Positions 47,290 through 60,300 of a DNA stretch of 64,000 nt are shown one piece after another (position 1 is the first letter of the stretch; the number at the start of each line of letters is the position of its first letter). The notes under the pieces were generated by a model that worked only from the letters and a program-made list of their open reading frames with translations, made no database searches and was not told the origin of the DNA. A program made the translations under genes and the position numbers. The stretch is from Plectrocnemia conspersa (Eukaryota > Arthropoda > Insecta > Trichoptera > Polycentropodidae), in NCBI GenBank assembly GCA_009617715.1, contig VTFK01000125.1, forward strand, positions 806,001 through 870,000, read 5' to 3'.

Positions 47290-48355
47290 AAAACATTTGG
47301 AAAAACAAATTAAGGAAGTATATTACAATGGTGGTTTTTATACCGGTAGACGCATTGTCTATTCCATATTTTATGCACAAAATGGTAGTTTTTTTCTGTT
47401 TAATTAGTGTGTTAATGAAAGACTGTTTAGTTACGCATTGTGTTATTTAAAATTATCATTGATGTTATTTCTTTTTGTCACGTTCAAAAGTATCATTTTA
47501 ATGATCTTGGTGTTAACTGCGCAGCTGGACTGACTCCCTACCAAACTACAATATAGTTTGTAACCGCACCTAATAAATTTACGCTACAAATTCTTATAGT
47601 TTAATTAATTAATTGATTACCTAAGCAAATGCATGTTTAGTGATATTCAAGAAACAAAAACACAAATAGGTATAGTCCCGTCAATTAAAGTCATAATATT
47701 TAGTAGTACATGTGATTTGTTATTTTGTCGCAAAACTCGGGAAATACCAAAATAGATTAACTCATTTGAAAAACCAATCGAGATTTGAGATTTCAAATCA
47801 AATAATATAATTAATCTCAGTATTGATATTAATAATCGCGCACTACTACAAAAATATATGTACATATACATATATATAATAATAAAAAATCTGTATTTAT
47901 TTATTTTTAAATTATGAAATTCTCTTGATTGACGTACTTTACAAAATATAAAATCAATTTTTAATTAACAATACTGATTATAATGATTCTCATAAAAATA
48001 ATCTGACATTCAAAATTATGACGATGGAGAATTTAAGAGATTACATCTAGTTTGAAATCTAAGTTTGACGATGATTTAACAAAAACTTTAGAAATAGTTT
48101 ATTAAATACATGTATGTATAAGAGAAAGATTTATTATAACACTTAATTAAATCTAGTGTCTGATGTACCATAGAATTCGACGATTTATTAATTACTTAGT
48201 CATTGATTACCAATGAGATATAAAACTGATGCAGAATTTCAGATATGTCGCTTAATGCTTCACTTTGATTAAAGTTGTATTTTGCTGCACTTCATATATT
48301 ATATATAATAAACCAATTTTTTTTCTTCATAATACTCCAATGTTAGGTTAATGTT
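47290..48355. other. AT-rich intergenic stretch with no recognised gene
   Basis: No coding signal, RNA gene or element end was identified. Confidence 0.4.
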
Positions 48356-48361
48356 AGATCG

Positions 48362-48430
48362 GAATAGTGCAGTCCGTAACGTCTCAGACTTATAGCGCTG
48401 AGGTTGCGGGTTCGAGCCCCGGCAGTACTA
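48362..48430 (+). repeat. tRNA-related sequence (SINE head or tRNA pseudogene)
   Basis: AGTGCAGTCCGTAACG resembles a Pol III A box region and GGTTCGAGCCC is an almost ideal B box, spaced about as in a tRNA. A CTCAG/CTGAG anticodon-like stem and a 4-of-5 bp T arm form. But the anticodon loop would be about 10 bases, and no 5' strand pairs with the 3' acceptor CAGTACT. A functional tRNA is therefore unlikely. A tRNA-derived SINE head or decayed tRNA fits better. Confidence 0.55.
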
Positions 48431-48434
48431 CACT

Positions 48435-50200
48435 AGAATTTTATTTATAAAAATATGCTATTATTAAAACTGGCGTCAGCAAAATTTATCTATTAATTAT
48501 TAATTATATTACACATAATAATTAATAATATAGATGTCAAAGACTCTCAGATTTTTTTGTAGGTATTCATTATGACTGATTATAATTCATTAAGAGAAGC
48601 AAACGATATATTTATAAATTAACAAACTCTTCTTTAGATTCATGAAGCAGAACGATTTTAGAATTACCTACTCTTGAAGAAATTTTCGATAAAAAAAATA
48701 TGTTTTAACCCAGTGGTGAGCAAACCATAAGATCTCCTCAACGTCGAACCTAAAAAATCAAAAATGTTTCTCCTTTTCTGAGGTGGCAAAATTAAAAGAA
48801 ATTTATTCGAAAAAAGTACCAATAAAATAATGACATGAAAATAAATGAATTTATTAATTTATGTGACGGTAGTCCGAGTGAGCAGGAGACAGCTCCAATA
48901 GCCGCTAGTTTCATTGGAGGGGGAAGGGGTGAGGGGGAGAATTCCCTCCCTTGAATTTGGCCAGAAAAATGAATGGCATTTAATAATATGTAAATATTAA
49001 AAATAACGATTAACTTTTGCCCCCCTGGAAAAATCTGAAATAACGTCCCTGACCAGATGAGTGCCAAGCTTCACGGCGTAAATCACGTACTCTCTCGTTA
49101 TAAGTGTCCAGAGCATAACTCACCCAATACATACTCGTACATAAAATAAATCATGATTTTTTTGCAAGTGCATATCTCACATTAAATACGTATAGTTTTC
49201 TTAAAAGTATTTCACAATAAATATATTTATATATACCCACATGCATAAAAAAACATTGTTTCGGTAAATTATGTGCTTTATTCAGACCTCTAAATAAGTC
49301 AGAAGCATTAGCGCAACTCTCACAAATAATTTCACTTCAACTTCATTGAAAATTTACAAAATGTACTAAAACTAAACTAGTTTTCGCACCACTGCTTTAA
49401 TCAATAGCGTTAAATTTATTGCAAAAATATATTAAGAGTAGAACATATATTTTCACAAAAAAAAATGTACTGGTACAATAACAAACGACATCTAACGGAT
49501 AATGTGCAAACAACTATTATAGGAATTGCTTAAAGTGCTTAATACTAGATGAGACTTATTTTTTTATTTAAGTAAGAGTAAGATACGCCAGATTCGCATG
49601 CCTTGTTTGTTTGCTAACGCCATTTTATAGCAAGGCATACAGACAGCGAAATATAATATTTGGCGTGAGTCGGACTTTTAAGCTTTTATCTTATCTTATC
49701 TTCCTAAAACTGTACGGGTTTTTTTTTATAAAAGTGGCGTGTACGTGCTTTCGACCACGTGTTGCAAAGATGGCATTAGATTAGGTAAAAGAGTTCGATT
49801 ACGGAATAAAACGCCAACCACCATTTTCCCCAGACATCGTAATTTTTGCTGCTTTATTACTATTTAATTCCAAGATTTTATACTTAAGCAATCGCTTTTA
49901 CTTTCTACTAAGACTGTAAATAATTAACTGTATCTTATTGCACCATTTTTTAATCAATTTTGACACTGTTTTGTGGCGTTGATTAATCAAGGGGCGATAC
50001 ACTACGTAATAATAAACTATATGTGTACATATTTAGCTATATTTATATAATTACATATATTTAAAAAACGTGCTATCGTGATAAATCTGTTGATTTCAAT
50101 TTACTCTACTTATCAATTTACTCTCACGCTTAAGCAGTAATATATCTCGTTTGATTACTAACTGTAAATGTAAGTATATATAATATATATAATTTATTTG
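48435..50200. other. Intergenic stretch with no recognised gene
   Basis: At 48860-49060 a GC-richer piece with purine runs (GGAGGGGGAAGGGGTGAGGG) is present but does not translate into a known protein. A small imperfect hairpin built on ATGCCTTG/CAAGGCAT lies near 49598-49638. Otherwise AT-rich. Confidence 0.35.
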
Positions 50201-50204
50201 ATGG

Positions 50205-50310
50205 CATATACCAGTGAACGTCAGAGCTTCCACATTTTATCCAAAACACACGCACGCTGGACTTATACAATCACACGTTAGGAGTTGACAACCAGTTAAT
50301 GTGATTAAAT
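50205..50310 (-). repeat. Dispersed ~100-bp repeat, copy B (inverse of 40570-40670)
   Basis: CAGTGAACGTCAGAGCTTCC, TTTTATCCAAAACACACGCA, CGCTGGACTTATACAATCAC and AGTTGACAACCAGTTAATGT are the reverse complement of the blocks at 40570-40670. No protein or RNA function is evident. Confidence 0.65.
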
Positions 50311-50335
50311 AGATATGATTTTTTTTATTTAATTT

Positions 50336-51340
50336 GTGCGAAATATTTATTTTTATATCGACGAGTCACTTAATATATCTAATGGTGCTGTGTTGATAGG
50401 CTTTGTCAAATATACATATACATCAGTGGCGTGCGGTCCATACAAACGAAATCGCTTAGAAAATCGGCTATACAACCACGACAAAGTCAGGATTGAAGAG
50501 TTACATAGAGAAAGAAATCACGATGATAATATAGAAGGTCAGAAATTGAGGTAATTGTTGATTTTCATAGCTTATAACTTTCACTACTTCAACATAAATA
50601 AAATATAGAAACATTTTTAATTTCGCTAAATTTGTTTAAATAATAGAAAGGAGTATATTGGACGTATATCAGCATCTTGTACTTAAGAGCAAAAACCCAA
50701 AGTTATCATCATTTTTTCACTTCTGAATAATGATGAAATGGATAGTCCTCAAAGTGACTGTTAAAAGAAACAGAAACAGGTTTACTATTTGACCAAAATA
50801 CAAAAAAATATAGGATAGTAGTGAATAAAATAAAACACCATTAAAATTTGTTCAATTTATTTGTTTCATATATGCAATAAAATAAATATATATTTGAGGT
50901 TTCTCAACAACAACAAAAAATATAGGTTAAGACTAGTCACGTTTTATAATCATTAGCAAAAAAAAATATTTCGTTATATACTAAAATAATTATTAATAAT
51001 AAAAACTAATTGCACATTGCAATCAAAAATAAAACTGACAGCGGAATCTTCAGTCTTGCTTGCGCTCATCGCAATCGCAAGCTTTCAAATATATCACATT
51101 AAAAATTATACATATACATACATATTGTAGGTACACAAATTAAGCGACAAAAGTGGTGGGAGTAATAATTACAAGAAAAAAGAAAAAAATAATCTTGATA
51201 TGTCTTTTAGGAAAATCAACATCATTCGGGATAAATGCTATTATGTATAATAAAATACATCACAAATTAATTTTGAATTAGGTAAATAGCTTTTGAGATT
51301 CGAGTAGATCGATTGGTCATTTCGAAAATCAAATTTTAAA
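50336..51340. other. 3' flank of furry with an unassigned short frame
   Basis: A 72-codon plus-strand frame (50336-50554) includes KRNRLENRLYNHDKVRIEEL and looks weakly protein-like, but I recognise nothing. The rest is the furry 3' flank on the minus strand; AAATAAA at about 50866-50872 could serve as a poly(A) signal. Confidence 0.3.
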
Positions 51341-51344
51341 CAAC

Positions 51345-54300
51345 TCAGATACTGTGTATTCTGTCAGCGTGCGGCGCCTTCAGCGCCATTGACACCTTGA
51401 ATAAATTTTCCATCAAAATGGAGAGACTTTGCGAGAGGTAACCGACTGGACGAGTTATCATCACCATATCTGTAAAATAAATTATATAAGTTTCTGTTTA
51501 ATAAAAAATTACAAAAGCCCTCAATCAAATACAGACCAACGTTATTTTATTGATTTAAAAAAAAACAGTTTACTTTTTATGATATATTTACAATCAGTAT
51601 CAAACTAATTAAATTTACTTAATATATACTCGTATTTTTCATTATTTTTGTAAAATACGTACATCGTTTATATTGTTTTTTTTTTTAATAAAATAAGACG
51701 TCTAGAATGGCAACAAAATAACCGTTAGTAACTCTGTCAGAAGTTTTTTAATTAAAGGTAGTGTAATATAAATATTTTATGTTAGCATCTTAGCCAAAAT
51801 GTGCAAAATTTTATATGCAAGCGTACATTGGAAGAAATATATAAATACCTGGTTGATTTGTTAATAGTGCTTTGCTGTATATATGCAATAAAGAATTAAC
51901 ATCGTCTTCAGCCATCTCATCCTTGGTTAAAATCTTCACCATGTTTCTTTCCCGAAGCAAATTTAAGGCAGTTCCCCATCTAAATGTTTTAACATGCATT
52001 AGAAATAAAAATAATGCAAATTTAATTTATGTAAAAAATAATAAGACACAGACCGTCCGTATGATAAACAATCTATACCTATGCTCGTGTAGCAATTGCA
52101 CCAAAGTGTTATCATCGCACACCGAGCCAGAATTGGCAGGTTGATGAGGAGAAGGCGAAGGACACGGACTCGGACAGGTGCTGGGCGTTGGAGTGTTTTC
52201 GCTCTCGCTGCCCCAGCAACCGTCCGTACCTCGAATGCAGCTGATTAAAGCGTTTCCCACTGTCATAACTGCCTCGCTGTTGTCCAATGCCTGAAAACGC
52301 GACACAAATCGTGAATTTGACACAAAAACAAAATAGCAAAGGGAATACTCACGTTCTTAGCGATGGCCGAATGATAAATTGCAGACACTAGCTTCACGTT
52401 CGTCTCCAGTAGAAGATGCAGTTGGAATATCAATTTATAAAGACTGCGGCCTACTTCATCGCAAACCACCGACCCCCTAGCACTTTCGATGCACTGAAAG
52501 ATTAAATAAAATTATTTCGAAAATATTTTAAATTGTTTATTATTAGCTTCATTAAACATTTTATTGTACCTCATGAGCATGATCCTTTCTATCGAAGAAC
52601 GTTTCCAAATGCTCATCCATCTCTAAAGCGGCGAACCTAACCAAATCAAGCAGTTGATGACAATCGACCATATCGGCGCCGGTCCAAATCAACGGAGGAT
52701 CTTCCGCGTTCAACAAATCGACGACGGTGGCGAATTCAATACCGACACCTCTGCTCAAGTATCCGCTCCCTTCTTCACACAACAAAATAGTCTTATTGAT
52801 AACTTCCTATAAAAATTAAACACATGTATAAATAAATAGAGAACTATCACTGTCTTAAATGATTCAATATAAAACCTTCAACATGATGTTGGATCTGTAG
52901 ACTAGTTGAAGCGGTTGCGTGTGAGGGGTGCACCTCAACATGGACAGAATGGACGACCTCCAAGCGTCTTCTATGGCATTTCTGAAGGATAGGGGTCGAA
53001 CTACTAATCCGGGTGAGACTGCATTACAAGGTGTGACATCTCCTAAGTCACCGCCACTGGAGCCACTCGACAGCGAATGAGCTCTGCTTCTGTTCGGATG
53101 AGACGCCTCGTGTATGTATCTATCATATAAACGCGATTCAGATTCTACTTCGTCATCGGACGATTCTTCCAATGGGTGAACCTAAGAACAATCATTATCT
53201 TTAATGTGCTGCCACTATGCTACATTCAAATATCACATACCTCAGCTTTCAGAGCAGTCTGTAGCGGTATACTGACTAAATTAGCAGTGGTGGGCATTGT
53301 CAACTCTGGACTCAAATCCACCGGAATAATAGATGTTGGCAAATCGGCTCCGATTAGATTCGCACCCATGACTCGAGTATTAGTCTGACTGCCCAAGTCG
53401 ACTTCCACTTCTCCACTGAGCGGATGCCGTCTCACTCCCCAATTAAAGTTATCTGAACTTTCACCCTAAAATTATTAAAAAATAAATTAAGTTTGATAAC
53501 AAAAATATAGAAATACACAAACAATTTTTATATTTAATATTAACCTCAATGCTTTCGCTTTCGTACTCCAAAAAGTCAAAGTCTTTGAATACGGCAAAGT
53601 GATCTGGCGGAGCATCGTGAGATCTAGAGCCACCGCTGTAATCTCCGTGAGCACCGGAAACCTCTTCTAAACTGGAAGTCATCGACGATTCGCGTTCAAT
53701 CAGTTCAGAGCTTTGACTGAATATAACCTATAAACAAGTCGAAAAACATCTAAGATTATATGATCATATTGAACCATCATCAGAGAAATAGAAAACATGT
53801 TTCATTTGAATATATGAGCCACAAAATTTGTATATAGAAAAAGAAAAGTATGGAACAATTGCTGAAAAATATCTTTAATTTGTATTAGCCCTCAACTATA
53901 ATCAAGAGATACAATTGAATTAAAATTAAAACAATATGGAATACGTTTCTTTGATCTTGAACTAATTTATATTTTTAGGCTTTCACTAAAATTATGTTTT
54001 CTACATATTAAAAAAAATCAAAATTTTATGTTTTTATTGCTATACATCCCTTACGGCTCTAATAATCATATCAAAACATCAAAAAAAAGATCCACAATTC
54101 AATACCCAAAACTGTGCCCAAATAGTGTATTTTTTATATATATATGTATATTTATATACTATATAAATATATATATTATTTGAAACGGCGCACCTTTACA
54201 CAAAATCTGTGATTTAAGCTCAGTACTTGTGCATGGTGTGACTTGTGCATTGTCTTTGTGCATATTCAATCCGAAAGAACGAATAACCGTCCTTCACTTC

Positions 54301-57300
54301 TATTATAAATGTATGTATCACTTACACATATTGCTATCGTATACTAAAGTCAGCTTCAGACAATGGTGGATTTGCCACATAAAGTAAAAACAATGCATCA
54401 TCGTTTGAAACTGGCTTAAAATGAAAACAAAACTAACAAAGTATGCGTTTCTTTTAAATCAACGTGTGTTTTTGAGAAAGCAACATCGAAAAGCTGATCG
54501 TTTTTTTTTAATCAACCATACAAGCCAGATGATCACCTGATGATACTAATTTACCTTAGAATATATAGTGGAAATTAGATCGTCCTAAAGGCAGCGACAA
54601 ATGTAAAAAAAAAGTCAATAAAAATATAAATCAAGGTTAAACTCGTGATAAAACGATATGTAATCCCAGACCACATCCGAGTTGTATAAAATAAAAGTAC
54701 CCAAAAATACTTACAGATGGACTCTTTGGAAGTCCGACTCTTTGGCCGCAAGTCGTTAGCAGATTTATCAGGCAGTCGCGAACTCGAGCCTGAAATTTAA
54801 GATAAACACGAATTAAAAAATGTCATAAAATAATATATTCGCGTATAGAAGGGTTCTTAAAATACTTCTCATTTCAATATAATCTTTATGAATAAAGTAT
54901 ATATACGCAGAATCGATATTAGACGCGGCAATTTTTACGGTTTTTATAAATATTTTTTTATTTATCAATTAATTTTATTTTTGAAACTCGCATTAATGAC
55001 TGTGACCAAAAATGATCATTCAACAATAAGGATAAACTAGACAATAATGTAAAGGATGGGACCACACAAAGACCCACGTTACAACTAGAGTAAAGGGTTT
55101 CACATACATAACACACAAGGATTCTACGATGTATTAAATGAATATTTCTTTGTTCAAAACGGTCACGGGAAACAGTATATCACCGGAAGACAAAATGCGC
55201 GGTAAGGCCAAAATATTACCGTTGCACAATTCGACCTCTGAGATGTCCATTAAGCAAATGTCACTTTTTACAGGCGTATACATATTTCGAGTGCAAAGAT
55301 TGGCTGGATGATCGCTGCATGATTGTGATTGGTCAGCAATCTTTGCAGCCCTGAATACATAAGGCTGATCTCCAATTAGAATACATAAGGCAGACATTAT
55401 CAGATTCGGCCCGCCCCCAGACAATAGTCTGTCACAATATGTAATATAAACTAATAAAATTCTTACTAGTTTCCACCTGCGTCTTACTGGCTGCGTAGTT
55501 ACACCCTTTAGGGTTACTAAACATTAAAATATGTATATATTTTTTTACAAAATGCTATTATTCTTTTTTACTTCTTCTAATAGCTATGTGACAATCCTAA
55601 ATTAACTTATAATGACAAACCTAAAAAACTTTAAGTAACTTCAAACTTTTTTTTTCGAAATAATAAAATATTTTATTATTATTTTACTTTTATATTTTGT
55701 AATGTGACAACCCTGGCTTGGAAGGAAAAATATTGTCTTTATCTGAATGTCGATTGGAACTCTCAAGTATTTACTCGGTTAAATTATAACATCTTCCCAT
55801 TCACTGGATCTGCTATATTATCATACAGCAGATTCACTGAATGGAGAAACATTCAAGATAGAAAATTTACTTTACCTGTGAATTCCACGGTCTCTTCCAG
55901 CCGCTGATGTGAGCTGCGTCTGCCGGCGACAAGGACATGGACCGCCTTGGCGACTCACACGACACATTTTCAGGGGGAATGGAGTCACTCTTTTCATTCT
56001 TCTCAGTTAATTGTATTGTTCCAAGTGAGGATTCGTCAGTGACGCCAACGTTAGAAGTGATGCCGCTAACTGAACTGGGTCCGCTGCCAGCATTGGACTT
56101 GTCGCCGGTCTTCTCCGGCGTCAAGTTCAGGACGATACTGTTGAACGAGTTCGGACCGGTGCTGCCCTTTGGCAAGTATCGACGGCCGATAACGGGAGTC
56201 TGCGACAAGTCAAACACAAAGTCCATAGTACGACCAGGCAGCTCTTTTTTGATTTGCAGCTCGGTGTCGATTATCGACGTCGAATTAGTGTCCCAGTGCG
56301 GAGGCACCACGAGCGTGGAGCATCTCGTGACGACCAATCTCAGGATTTTCATGGCTTCTTTATAGTTTGTACCACCCTGAAATCAAATCCATTCAATTGT
56401 AAAGAGATGTAAAAAAGTCGACAGAAAAATTTAAATACATACATCTATGAACTTGGAGATGACACGGAGCAGATCTGAATTGATCGGCTGTGGAGAGTTA
56501 GTGTTCAGATCGATGTAATGAAGCATGCAATGCAGCACTGACAAAACTGGGGGCTGTAAGCACGGCGCTCCTTTATCAAGGATCTCGACAAGGAAAGCGA
56601 ACATTTGCATGGACAGATGCGAGTAAGTATCCCACAGATATTTAACCACACATTTAGTCCATTGAAAGCTCTCCTTGCTAAAAGTGCGACGGCTGTACAG
56701 CGTCATTACTGTTCCCAGATTTTCCAACTTCTTACTCTTTTCGACGGAAACCTGAAATATCAATTAAATTGATTTGATTTTAGTTTTTAACTGGTTCCAG
56801 GGCGCTTACGCATATGTGCATGACATTTGACAAACGAATAGGGCTGACACATTTGTAATTTCTTAATTTATATTTTTCTTTATTAATTTACTTTTATCAC
56901 CAATTATTATTATATAATTACAGACATTTTGTTATTCATTTACCCACCACTGTTGAGGTAGAATAAATGGCGCTTTTTTTTACACGGTATCTCCAGTAGA
57001 CCTAGTCCACGTTTGTTTTGTATATGACAGGAAAATATGGAAGTCAAATCAAAATTAAATAACTAATAACCTTTAAAATGAATTAGCTTATTTAGTAACT
57101 GCTGAGTAAATAGAAAACACAATTAATGTGTTATTTCTTACATTAAAATTTAATTCTTTGACGAATTGTATTTTGATTCGCCTTAAATAATATCAACGGC
57201 ACAGATGACAAAAATGTTCTTTGGTTATTCACTATATGTTTTTTGTTAGCTGTGATGCTGTACCTCTTAAAATTGTGATCCCATCATATTGTCCTATAAT

Positions 57301-60300
57301 ACATTATACAGTACCTGAGCGATATGATGAGCTGCCCAAATACATGTTTCGTTAGCGTCTTCATAATGCAATAGCATATAAGGCAACAAAGCTATGACGT
57401 TCATGGGGAAAGCTAACGATTGCGTGGGATCGATAACGCTCAACTCCAAAAGAGGCGTTAACTCAGTCAGTAGTCCGACGACGCTCTCGTAGGTAGCTGG
57501 ATGTGTACAACCCTAAAAAAATAACATTGAATCAGCACAAAATTAAAAATCATATTATTGTCATTATTGTACCTTCAAAAGTAGTGCGTGAACTCCGGGA
57601 AAATTCTGCCATCGGAGTTGTGACTGCAGCCTGTCGACTCTGTCTCTAGCGTCAGGTCTGTCGAGCGGAAGGCGGTGCATAATACGACCGAGTAATCTGA
57701 CTCCCAGTAAGAACTCATGTTCATAGTCCGATTCCAAAAGAGATACAGCCAACCAGAAAAGAGTCGCCAATATTGTCAGCTTGTCATCCTGGATTGAACA
57801 TTAAAATATTATGGTATTCGATGGGCTAAGATCTAATAAGCATTACCTGTGTAGCCGAATCGCCCAGCATCTTCAGCGATTGAGCAGAACGGGATCGACA
57901 CAGATTGGTGCACATCTTCGACATTTCAGAGCCGCCCCGGCTCCTCTCTAAACAAACGTTAATTTAAATTCTTCCATGTAAAAATATAAATCCATAATAA
58001 CGGTAAAAACCTTTCTCGTTGGCCGGAGAAGATGTGTTTTTCCTCATGCAATACGAAACCGAATAACTCGTGCTCCTTGTATGGTTCGTCATACAACCAC
58101 CGCAACTACCGGGCGAGTGTTTACCTAATTGATCAAAAATTAAAATAGTATCAGCATATTATGAAATAATATACAAACTTGAATCATAGCATCTTTACCT
58201 CCAGCTGAATTTATGTGACCCTGAGCATCTTTGTTGTTCAAATTTGGTGTCGATTTGAAGATCTCCTTCTTGAAGTCTAAAGATCTGAAATTGGACTCGA
58301 GCGAGTCTACGGCTGCTTCGAGAGTCAGTAGCAATTCGGTGACATAGCCTTGCATATCTTCGCCTTGCTCGGCCACGGTCTCCACTAGCCGCGACAAAAT
58401 GTCCGATACCATTCTGCCGGTCATGGCAACGCCGATAAACCGGAACACCTGAAATATAAACGATTGCTTTAAGATCGGCAATTTGATTATTTTCATTTAG
58501 AACATTTAAGTAATATGAACCTACTCAAGTTTAAATTAACCTCAGATGTGCGTAATATATATGTAACGGCGAACTCACAGCTTTTGTTTATGAAAGTTTA
58601 TGAGCGGTTTATTATTTTACATGAAATGAAGAAAATTATTTTACCTGAAGTGATCTTCCGGCGTAATGTCGTGACGAGCATGACAGACCCAACTGCAATG
58701 CGGTCTGCGCCCATCTTTCGCTAATGTGGGCGTGCGGCAAAGATTCGCGAAACACCTTTAGAACGTACTGCAGCAAAGTGTTCAGTTGACAGCAACTCCT
58801 GACACTCCACACTGAAACAATAAACCATTGAATTCAGTAAATCAACAATTATGTTGAACAAACGCAATATGCAAATACAAAAACACAAATAACGCATAGA
58901 CGCAGAGCAAAATATGGTCTTGATGTTTACCTTTCGCTGTTATGTCCTCGTAATTCCACAAAGGAGTGTTTGGCGGTCGGTTAGCTAGAAAGTGTATCAG
59001 AGATTTTATTATGTCGGACGTGGACATGTCCGGCCCCGGCTGAGGCATCGAATTCGGCATGAAGTTGACACTGGAGATAGATATCTTCGGAATGGGTTCG
59101 ATGGTGTTGTCGCTCGCCCCCGACATACTCCTCTTATCGGCGTCTTCGTTGATTGCTTCTTCGGCGACGTCAGTTTCGTTGGTGACGATGACGGGAGGAT
59201 TACACGGCTGTTCGATGACTTCGCCGGCTGCAAATGAAAATTGCACTGACTTTGAAAAGGCTATTAATCATACTACTCTCATCATTATAAATTATACAAA
59301 ATGTTACTTACTTCATTACAAAAATATAGAAGTTTACTTATAAACTTCTCATATTACTAAATACACTTATTTTAGTTTGTTAACCTTTTCACCGCGGCCG
59401 ATATTTTTGCACGCTATTTTAAAATTTGTCAATATGTATTCATGCCATATTTTTAAAAATATAGTTTAATAAATTCAAGTTATCTACAGCTTTAAATTAT
59501 ACTAAATACACATATTATTAGGCTCAAAGATTTATGGCACCTTTAAGTGCCCAATGAGTAATAACAATGATTTCTATAGAAGTCATCCACGGTGAAAAGG
59601 TTAATGAATATTTGTGGTGTGACTAATTAAATTAAATATAAAGAAAAATACCATCAAAGTGAACGTGCGGATTTTGCACCACGCTGACGTTTCCTTGCAA
59701 TGTTGAATCAAAATCAGAGTCTGGTTCTGATAACCAAAAATACAATTTAGAATATTTCATATTATTTTACATCAATGTCTTATCATTTAATTTTATACCT
59801 GTGAATGTGTGTTTCACTACGGGCAACTGAGGAATAGGTAGACCCAAACCTAATCGAGCCGTTTGACTGTAGAGTAAAGTTTTCGCTACGGTTAAATGAT
59901 CATTGTGGGCAGCGACGGCTATCAGGAGATTGAGCAGTAGTTGGCGGCAATGATCGTGCACCAACGATCTAAAGAAACAAAAATGATTAGTAGTATCTTG
60001 GAAAGTGTATTAAATTTAAGAGTAATATCCTTATATTTATAAATAAAACTTACCTCGTGTGATCCAAGCCCAAGAATACAATGTGAAGCATCAGAGGGAC
60101 GTGAATCGACCAATCCAACTGAACACCATCCAATACGACATCACACAAGAGCATAACGGCGACGTTACATCTAAAAAATAATCAATGCTATAAATAAATA
60201 CATTTAAAATTTTATTATTTTACAATATAAATTCATTGCGTTGTTACGACTTTTTACATGAGAGATGTTTTAATATGTGTAAATAAATCTGCAAATGAGC

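Noticed and set aside
48362..48430. Functional tRNA gene, possibly Ile(UAU)-like from the CTTATA loop
   Set aside because: The anticodon loop would be ~10 bases and no upstream strand pairs with the 3' acceptor. Called a tRNA-related repeat instead.
55937..56365. 142-codon plus-strand open frame
   Set aside because: It is the antisense of the 501-bp furry exon 56376-55876, which carries the conserved sequence. The open frame is a shadow.
58992..59343. Plus-strand frames of 81 and 94 codons
   Set aside because: Antisense shadows of the furry exon 59227-58931.
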